From assembly GCA_027596075.1 (NCBI GenBank), contig JADGJC010000563.1:1-14811 (forward strand): 14,811 nt of DNA, in the 5' to 3' direction. The notes below the pieces were generated by a model. That model saw only the letters and a list, made by a program, of their open reading frames with translations. It had not been told where the DNA came from and searched no databases. Source of the DNA: Rhizophlyctis rosea. Taxonomy: Eukaryota > Chytridiomycota > Chytridiomycetes > Rhizophlyctidales > Rhizophlyctidaceae. Both the position numbers and the translations under genes were made by a program. Shown here piece after piece: positions 10,122 through 14,811 of this stretch; positions within the stretch are counted from its first letter, which is position 1; every line of letters starts with the position of its first letter.

Positions 10122-10415
10122 CCAATCGCCTGTTCAAGCGCATTGACCTGGTTTGACCAATCTTGACAAAACGGAAATCTTTGATTGCCCCTTGGCGAGG
10201 GGCAATGATCGCAGGGTTGGGCGAATCGCATGAGTTCACTGGATTGGGTCTTACTCTACATTATTATTGTGCAAGTTAGGAGTCGAAAACAAGAGAAGAT
10301 GCTGCCCATTCACCTTAGCTTTTCGACAGACGCATGATTGGGCGAGGGAATCTTTGATACGAGACGCATTGAACCACTATTGGCGAAGTTTGTTCAAACA
10401 CAAGTGCATGATTGG
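10122..10415. promoter_or_regulatory. cluster of six CCAAT boxes upstream of the secreted peptide gene
   Basis: CCAAT occurs at 10122-10126 and 10157-10161, and its complement ATTGG at 10243-10247, 10337-10341, 10379-10383 and 10411-10415. Two of the reverse-strand sites (10337 and 10411) read CCAATCA, the form preferred by the fungal HAP/CBC complex. Six pentamers in about 300 bp is roughly ten times what random sequence gives. The cluster ends about 165 bp upstream of the TATA box and 290 bp upstream of the ATG of the secreted peptide gene. Binding by HAP/CBC is inferred. Confidence 0.45.
10184..10206. repeat. 8-bp perfect inverted repeat in the peptide-gene upstream region
   Basis: ATTGCCCC (10184-10191) and GGGGCAAT (10199-10206) flank the 7-nt loop TTGGCGA, a word that recurs in this region. 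It could be a binding site for a dimeric factor or a chance hairpin. Confidence 0.4.
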
Positions 10416-10420
10416 GCGAG
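10332..10420. repeat. 15-bp direct repeat containing a CCAATCA box
   Basis: GCATGATTGGGCGAG occurs exactly at 10332-10346 and 10406-10420, 74 bp apart, with unrelated flanks. A 15-bp exact match at this distance is unlikely by chance. Each copy holds CCAATCA on the reverse strand, suggesting a duplicated cis element of the downstream gene. Confidence 0.55.
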
Positions 10421-10581
10421 TCCCAGAGCGGGGCGAGAGAAAAGAAACAATGGTTTATGCGTAGGAACGTTTTCCCAAAGACGGCAAACTTCCAGGCTGC
10501 GGAATGTAGGGCGAAGTCCATTCAAAGAGGTCGCCAAGAAGCACCTAACGAAGTAAGAACAACATAGTTGGTGCAAACCTC

Positions 10582-10589
10582 TATAAAAA
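10582..10589 (+). promoter_or_regulatory. TATA box of the secreted peptide gene
   Basis: TATAAAAA, a near-ideal TATA box, is 117 bp upstream of the surface of the ATG at 10706. It is followed by a leader rich in C and A (about 10610-10705), consistent with a strong or inducible promoter. The ATG context CCAAAATGA has A at -3. Confidence 0.65.
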
Positions 10590-10705
10590 GGAGGAAAGAC
10601 GTCGTCAACCCTCAACACTATAACCAACCAACCCACTTCCCCAACTCCAGCAACACCTCCAACCCTCCATTCACCCACCTCCTTTCCAACCCCCAAAACA
10701 CCAAA

Positions 10706-11048
10706 ATGAAGTTCACCACCTTCCTCGCCACCTTGGCCCTCACCTCCGCCGCCCTCGTTTCCGCTGCCCCAGCTGCCGCCGACGAAAGCAACAACGCCAT
10801 CACCATCGCCTTCCCCGGCGCCACCGCCGACCAGATCAAATCCTACAAGGCCAAGATCGAAGCCGCCCTCGCCTCCGGCAGCGGCAAGGACAAGCGCGAC
10901 TTGGAGAAACGCTGCTACTTGTACTGCGCTCCCGGTACTCCTTACTGCTGGTGCATCAACGTAAGTGGTGCTCTATCTTTTCCTGTGTTTTGCTATTGAG
11001 ATATTTAGCTGATGTACGTCCTACCTAACTCCGTAAAAGCCGTTGTAA
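10706..11048 (+). CDS. secreted precursor of a Kex2-released four-cysteine peptide (87 aa)
   Basis: Exon 1 is 10706-10960; exon 2 is most likely 11040-11048 (Pro-Leu-stop). The intron starts GTAAGT and has a CTAAC branch site at 11025-11029, ten bases before the AAAG acceptor. Residues 1-20 form a classic signal peptide (MKFTTFLATLALTSAALVSA) with likely cleavage before APA. Residues 21-62 are a Cys-free pro region. Lys-Arg pairs at 63-64 and 68-69 fit Kex2 sites. After the second, the remaining 18 residues, CYLYCAPGTPYCWCINPL, hold all four cysteines (70, 74, 81, 83; C-x3-C-x6-C-x-C). The pro segment NAITIAFPGATADQIK is weakly reminiscent of I9-type pro-domains. A role as effector, antimicrobial, signalling peptide or peptide natural product cannot be told from sequence. 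Other acceptors give different tails: AG at 11008 gives a 34-residue extension; retaining the intron gives VSGALSFPVFCY. Confidence 0.85.
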
Positions 11049-11051
11049 ATA
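11044..11051 (+). terminator. TGTAAATA element at the 3' end of the peptide gene
   Basis: TGTAAATA overlaps the TAA stop codon (11046-11048) in the mature message. UGUA is a known 3'-end processing element, and UGUAAAUA is also the Puf3-type binding sequence. Its presence in the spliced mRNA depends on the exon 2 acceptor at 11039 being right, or on any acceptor upstream of it. Confidence 0.35.
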
Positions 11052-11087
11052 TCGGTGAGCATTCGATACTGCGGGTTGACCATACGC

Positions 11088-11103
11088 TGGGGGCTGGCCC
11101 CCA
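11088..11103 (+). repeat. 6-bp hairpin in the probable 3' UTR
   Basis: TGGGGG and CCCCCA flank CTGG, 40 nt after the stop codon of the peptide gene. It is a short but GC-rich stem; any effect on the transcript is speculative. Confidence 0.4.
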
Positions 11104-12815
11104 CGTCATTTAGTAAGCAGCGCTCACCAGTGTAGTGTGGTTGTAATCATGTAAACGAGAATGTAATACGTTAGCGTATATGTTTTCAACATTGGTTTTT
11201 TTTACAGTCTCTCAATGCTTACTTGGTGTTGCGAACGCATTGTACCTATTTTCCCTGGGGTGGAAGAAACGGGGTGAAAAAGGCTCATTGAACATTCTGA
11301 TTTGTGCCGTCATGACTCACAATTACTCCTGGTATGAGTATCACCGGAAACAACCTATTGGTACGGAAAAGCGCCCGGACGCCGCCTTTCGCGCTTAAAT
11401 GGCGGTTTCCTCAGGAAGTGCAGTGGGTTGTGACGCGCCCAATTGCTGTTGGAGCGCCTCGCACACGGCTGCAACGTTACGGCGAAGGTGGCAATACTGG
11501 TTAGAACCACACGCGATATGCGACAGATCATGTACTTCCTAGGCAAGGAGCGAACCTTGAAAAGGTTGACAATCTCTGCCACAAACCCAACAATCGCACT
11601 CACCACATTGTATTCATCCCCCTATAATGCTGATTGTGACGGTTTGAACCTCCACTCGAAGCACTTGCGCATTCGCGTTTGTGTCAATTTGGGGTGGAAC
11701 AATATGATTCGTGCTATTCGTGCTGTCGAATGAAGCGGGCTGCACCTCTCTCATATCAAGAGATTGGCGGGACACTAGCACGGCTTGCTATGTAAGCCGC
11801 TTACCCGTGTTTCCAATCATAGCGTTGCATCTCTATTTTTGCTTCTGGGGTACCATTCGACAACCACATGGCAACTTTCACCAAGGTTGAAACTGTTGAA
11901 CATCTCATCAACGTCACTGACTCCAATGAATGATCTCTCGCTGCATGGAGGAAAACGTGGTCACGTCACGAGAGCGTGCGACTTTGGGAGAACGGTGAGT
12001 GCACCATATCGCCAAGGTATTGCAGTGAGCGACGTAAACATCCTTGTTCAAAACATGGTGTGCTGAATCAAGTGGACATCAGGCTGCAATGGGAAAAAAA
12101 TGATGCTACAGAGCAAACTATACATTCCATCAGAACGCTTGGACAGAACAGACTGATATACCGTCACCTGCGATGGGTGTGTTGGGGGCAGCGACGACGG
12201 AAGTGTGCTTTGAGTTGAATCGCCGTGTTGATAGTGTCTCAGCCTGAAATAACATGGGGACTATGAGGAAGGAGAGTAAGGAGCTTTCATGAGGATGGGA
12301 CATACCTCACGTGAAACGTTGCCTGCAGTGCCCTGCACCAAAAGATTCCGAAATAATACAAATGTGCCTATCTCACCCAAAGTAAGTTTGGCACTCCCGA
12401 ATGACTGCATGTGCTTTGACATAGAGCATGGTCAGAACTGACTTTCCCAATATGCCTTTTTTGCCCCTACATGCCTTGTCCGCAACGACTCACGCTGAAA
12501 GAACTCGGGCGTCATCATCGTGAAGATTGATCAATTGATCACAACTCTGCCTGAACAAAAAAATAGAGGGAAGATTGATTTGATGACACTGTGGCGGAGA
12601 GCGTTGAAAACGCGCGACTGCCTGGGACGTCATTCAGATTAAGGTTCTTGTCATGGTCCTGCCTGGCATGTTCTTCGTTCCCAGCCCGCCAGAAACGCAA
12701 AAATGAACCGAGTCATCTAGAGTTTCCGCGAAAGGGCACATGCTGGATCCCCTTGAAACCCTTCATGACAAGATGACTTGCTCTACCTCACATTCAACAT
12801 ACAAACGAAAATTCA
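11104..12815. other. stretch without a supported gene
   Basis: Only short open frames with no recognisable domain occur on either strand. A 14-bp perfect palindrome (12528-12541, TGATCAATTGATCA) is of a size expected about once by chance. The left end is the probable 3' UTR of the peptide gene and the right end the 3' flank of DDB1. Confidence 0.55.
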
Positions 12816-12823
12816 TATTTACA
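12816..12823 (-). terminator. TGTAAATA element downstream of DDB1
   Basis: On the minus strand TGTAAATA lies 44-51 nt after the DDB1 stop codon in an A/T-rich stretch. This fits a UGUA-type 3'-end processing element for the DDB1 transcript. Confidence 0.45.
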
Positions 12824-12866
12824 CATAATAACCGCACCTCCACCCTCCCCCCAACCCCCCACACAC

Positions 12867-14483
12867 TTAATGCAACCTCTCCAACTCCTCAACCAAAGCC
12901 AACACATCCTCCACCCCCACTCCCTCGATCCCTTCCAAAACCCTCTCCCGATCCCCCGCATCCAACTCCACAAACCGCTCGACAAGATCTCCATCCACAA
13001 AACCCGCATCATCAACTTCCCTATTCTGCGTCACGTATCTCCTGAAACTAAAATGATAACCGATCGAGAGGGAAAGTGTCAGCAGGACGAAGAGCGACGT
13101 TTGTAAGGACAGAGAAAGGAAAGAGCTTAGAGATACGTACTCTTCATGCACCAACCCCCCAAACCCCCTAACAACCCTCCTCATCCCCTCCTGCACCCTC
13201 GTCAAAAGCGCAAATGTCTCGCTCTCAACAACAGAAATGGTTCCAATCATCCCATCAACAGTTCCAAACAACATCACGGGTGTTGCGCGTTGCTTCACCG
13301 TCGCGTCGTGTAGGTTCAGGTTCAAGGTTCCTGCGGGCACCAACCAACAGAGAAAAATCACGTCAGAATTTTCCTCCCGTATTCAGACACCCGCATTCGC
13401 CCCCAACCCCACACATCCAAGTTCCCCCCAAAAGCTCCCCAACACCCAAAACGCGAAACCAAAACACAAACAACATACCCTTCCTCAACCGATTAACCTG
13501 CCCCCCAACCCCCCACCACCCCGCCTGCTCCAACCGCCTCCTCTCTTCCTCAACCCCACTATCCCCCCTCTTCCTCAAACACATCAAATTCCCCGCTTCA
13601 TCTCCAACCAAAAAACAATCATCATCCACAAACTCCACGTCCATAACTGACACCGGGTCCGTGTCTCTTGCTACGAGTTCCAATGCTGTTGCGGAGGAAG
13701 AGGGAGTCGAAGTGGAGGAGGATGTAGGGGCAGTGGGAGGGGGAGGAGAAGTATGGAGGCGGAGGAGGGAGACGGATTTCATCAAATCGCCCGTCAAGAC
13801 GAATTCACCCCTCGATGCAAGCGAAACATTAATGATATTCCCAACATGCGTCGAAACAGGCGTCAACGTCGGCGTAGCGTTATCGACTCCATACGTCCAT
13901 TCGAATACTTCCACCTACACATCAAGAAAAATAAAAACACAAAACACAATCATAAGAAACCTTCCCAAAACTACCCCCTCGCGCGCGGAGACACCACCGA
14001 AACAAGCAAAAACTCACCCTCCCATTAACACCCGCCACAACCCTCCCCTCAACCTCCTCCAAACAATACACACTTCCTTTCACCCTAACATCACTCAAAA
14101 CCCTCAGTTTCCTCCCTTCGCCCACCGCAAACACAACAATCCGGCCCTCAGTCGGATCATCCTCCGTAGGTCTCACATACGCCGTCCCAACAACAAAGAC
14201 TTCAATCGTCGGGATGTTAGAAGAAGACGTCGAGTCCGAAGGCGCAGCGGGGATAGAGAGACATACAATAGATTGGACCGTTTCGGTCGCGGGGAAGCGG
14301 TGGGAGTTTAGGACTGGTTTTTGTGTGTGTAGATAGAGGTTGGGAAAAGGTGAGTCCAAAACTTCCAATGGAAAAAAAATTCCTCACAACACGATGCTCC
14401 CAAACCAAAGACAGACCAAACACCCAGAACAGGTACAAACCTTCAAAACTCCCCTCATCCAAAACCCTAACCCAACTCTCTTC
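12867..14483 (-). CDS. DDB1: DDB1 homologue (UV-damaged DNA-binding protein 1), C-terminal part
   Basis: Five exons on the minus strand: 14483-14441, 14361-14018, 13914-13479, 13330-13141 and 13041-12867 (TAA stop). Introns of 79, 103, 148 and 99 nt keep the phase throughout and give about 395 residues. Landmarks in family order: SWVRVLDEGSFEVLDS, FVVGTAYVRP, GRIVVFAV, VFEWTYG, RGEFVLTGDLMKSVSLL, FLVGDEAGNL, FGTVDGMIGTI, LLTRVQEGMRRVVRGFGGLVH, FVDGDLVERF and the end VEELERLH. These match the C-terminal third of DDB1 (CPSF-A region: last beta-propeller and helical tail). The FVDGDLVERF and terminal VEELERLH signatures favour DDB1 over the paralogues Rse1 and Cft1. DDB1 is the adaptor of Cul4 ubiquitin ligases, working in nucleotide-excision repair and, in Neurospora (DIM-8), heterochromatin formation. 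A Ser/Pro/Thr-rich loop after SVSLLRLHT is longer than in the human protein. The 5' two-thirds are missing: the reading dissolves into a homopolymer block at 14482. Confidence 0.93.
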
Positions 14484-14574
14484 CCCCCCGCGGCGCCGGC
14501 CGGGGGGGCCGGGGGGCCCCCCGGGGGGGGGGGGGGGGGGGTCGGGGGGGGGGCCCGGGGGGGGGGGGGGGGGG
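14482..14574. repeat. extreme G/C homopolymer block, probable sequencing or assembly artefact
   Basis: The block has uninterrupted G runs of 19 (14523-14541), 10 (14544-14553) and 18 (14557-14574), preceded by alternating C and G runs. It begins inside the DDB1 coding exon, just upstream of codons for EESWVRVLD. The plus strand changes from C-rich on the left (antisense of DDB1) to G-rich on the right. A real G-quadruplex-forming tract is possible, but a poly-G read artefact or fold-back join fits better. Confidence 0.7.
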
Positions 14575-14811
14575 TTGTGGTAGGGGTTTATGGCGGTTGC
14601 TTTTGGATGAGTGGTTTGCGATGGGGCCGGCTGTTGTTTTTTGGTTTTGATGCCGCGGAGCTGGGAGGGTGGGTGATGGGAAGGGGATGACGTTTGTGCG
14701 GTGAGGGGGGCGTGTTATTAGAGTTGGAGGGGGCGTTTGGTTGAGGTTGGTGAGGGTGGCAGTGGGGGTGGAGGTGGGTGTAGGGATGGGAGAGATGCAA
14801 AGGGGGCGGTG
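14575..14811. other. unassigned G-rich terminal segment
   Basis: The next upstream part of DDB1 (the strand motif near FGVLSSRI in the family) is not found in any of the six frames. One minus frame stays open throughout but is a Pro/Thr-rich run without family resemblance. A plus frame reads through the G block and stops at 14690. The segment may be a DDB1 intron plus diverged coding sequence, an unrelated locus joined by misassembly, or low-quality sequence. Confidence 0.4.

Noticed and set aside
6083..10134. Shared 13-mer CCAATCGCCTGTT near 6083 and 10122
   Set aside because: One or two 13-base matches between distant sites are expected by chance in a window of this length; flanks do not match.
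10913..11048. Reading the cysteine peptide as an alpha-type mating pheromone
   Set aside because: YCAPGTPYCW has the C-x6-C spacing and aromatic flanks of ascomycete alpha pheromones. However, there is one copy rather than several repeats, two extra cysteines, and no GQ turn, so the resemblance is only partial.
12528..12541. Perfect 14-bp palindrome
   Set aside because: About one such palindrome is expected by chance in this much sequence, and no gene or motif cluster is associated with it.
13214..14311. 365-codon open frame on the plus strand starting with ATG
   Set aside because: It is antisense to DDB1, crosses three of its introns, and reads as low-complexity Pro/Ser/Asn/Arg-rich sequence produced by the skewed codon use of the true gene.
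14323..14690. Glycine-rich open frames over the G block
   Set aside because: They come from homopolymer translation, antisense to the DDB1 exon and across a suspected artefact.

Overview
The window looks like a nuclear DNA segment from a filamentous ascomycete (Pezizomycotina; the class is not resolved). The genes are interrupted by short introns of about 49-148 nt with GTGAGT/GTATGT/GTAAGT-type donors and, in places, CTAAC-like branch sites. Leaders are rich in C and A, a secretory precursor carries a Kex2 site, and one gene is a DDB1 homologue. No bacterial-style operons or ribosome binding sites are seen. Many open frames in the region begin with GTG or TTG and were not accepted for that reason.

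Layout. (1) From the left edge to 858, minus strand: the 5' part of a GNAT-type acetyltransferase-like gene with a long acidic tract, cut by the window edge. (2) 859-4302: about 3.4 kb with no convincing gene, holding one imperfect inverted repeat. (3) 4303-5163, plus strand: a complete small three-exon gene for an 84-residue, highly charged protein. Upstream lie a TATA-like box and a stress-type promoter block (ATF/CRE-like site plus a 22-bp tandem repeat with a heat-shock-element-like core). (4) 5168-10110: nearly 5 kb with no convincing gene. (5) 10122-11103, plus strand: a two-exon gene for an 87-residue secreted precursor. After dibasic (Kex2-type) cleavage it would release an 18-residue peptide holding all four cysteines of the protein. 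Its upstream region is strongly enriched in CCAAT boxes and a TTGGCGA-like word. (6) 11104-12815: about 1.7 kb with no convincing gene. (7) 12816-14483, minus strand: the C-terminal third of DDB1, reconstructed as five exons with consistent phases. (8) 14482-14574: an extreme G/C homopolymer block exactly where the DDB1 reading stops, followed by about 240 bp that does not continue DDB1 and is probably a misassembly or low-quality join.

No functional link between the genes is visible; they look like independent loci in a gene-poor stretch. The most interesting locus is the secreted four-cysteine peptide precursor. Two other points matter for annotation. Both small genes end in terminal exons of only 6 or 9 nt that automated annotation would easily miss. 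All three genes whose 3' ends lie in the window carry the word TGTAAATA in sense orientation at or shortly after the stop codon.
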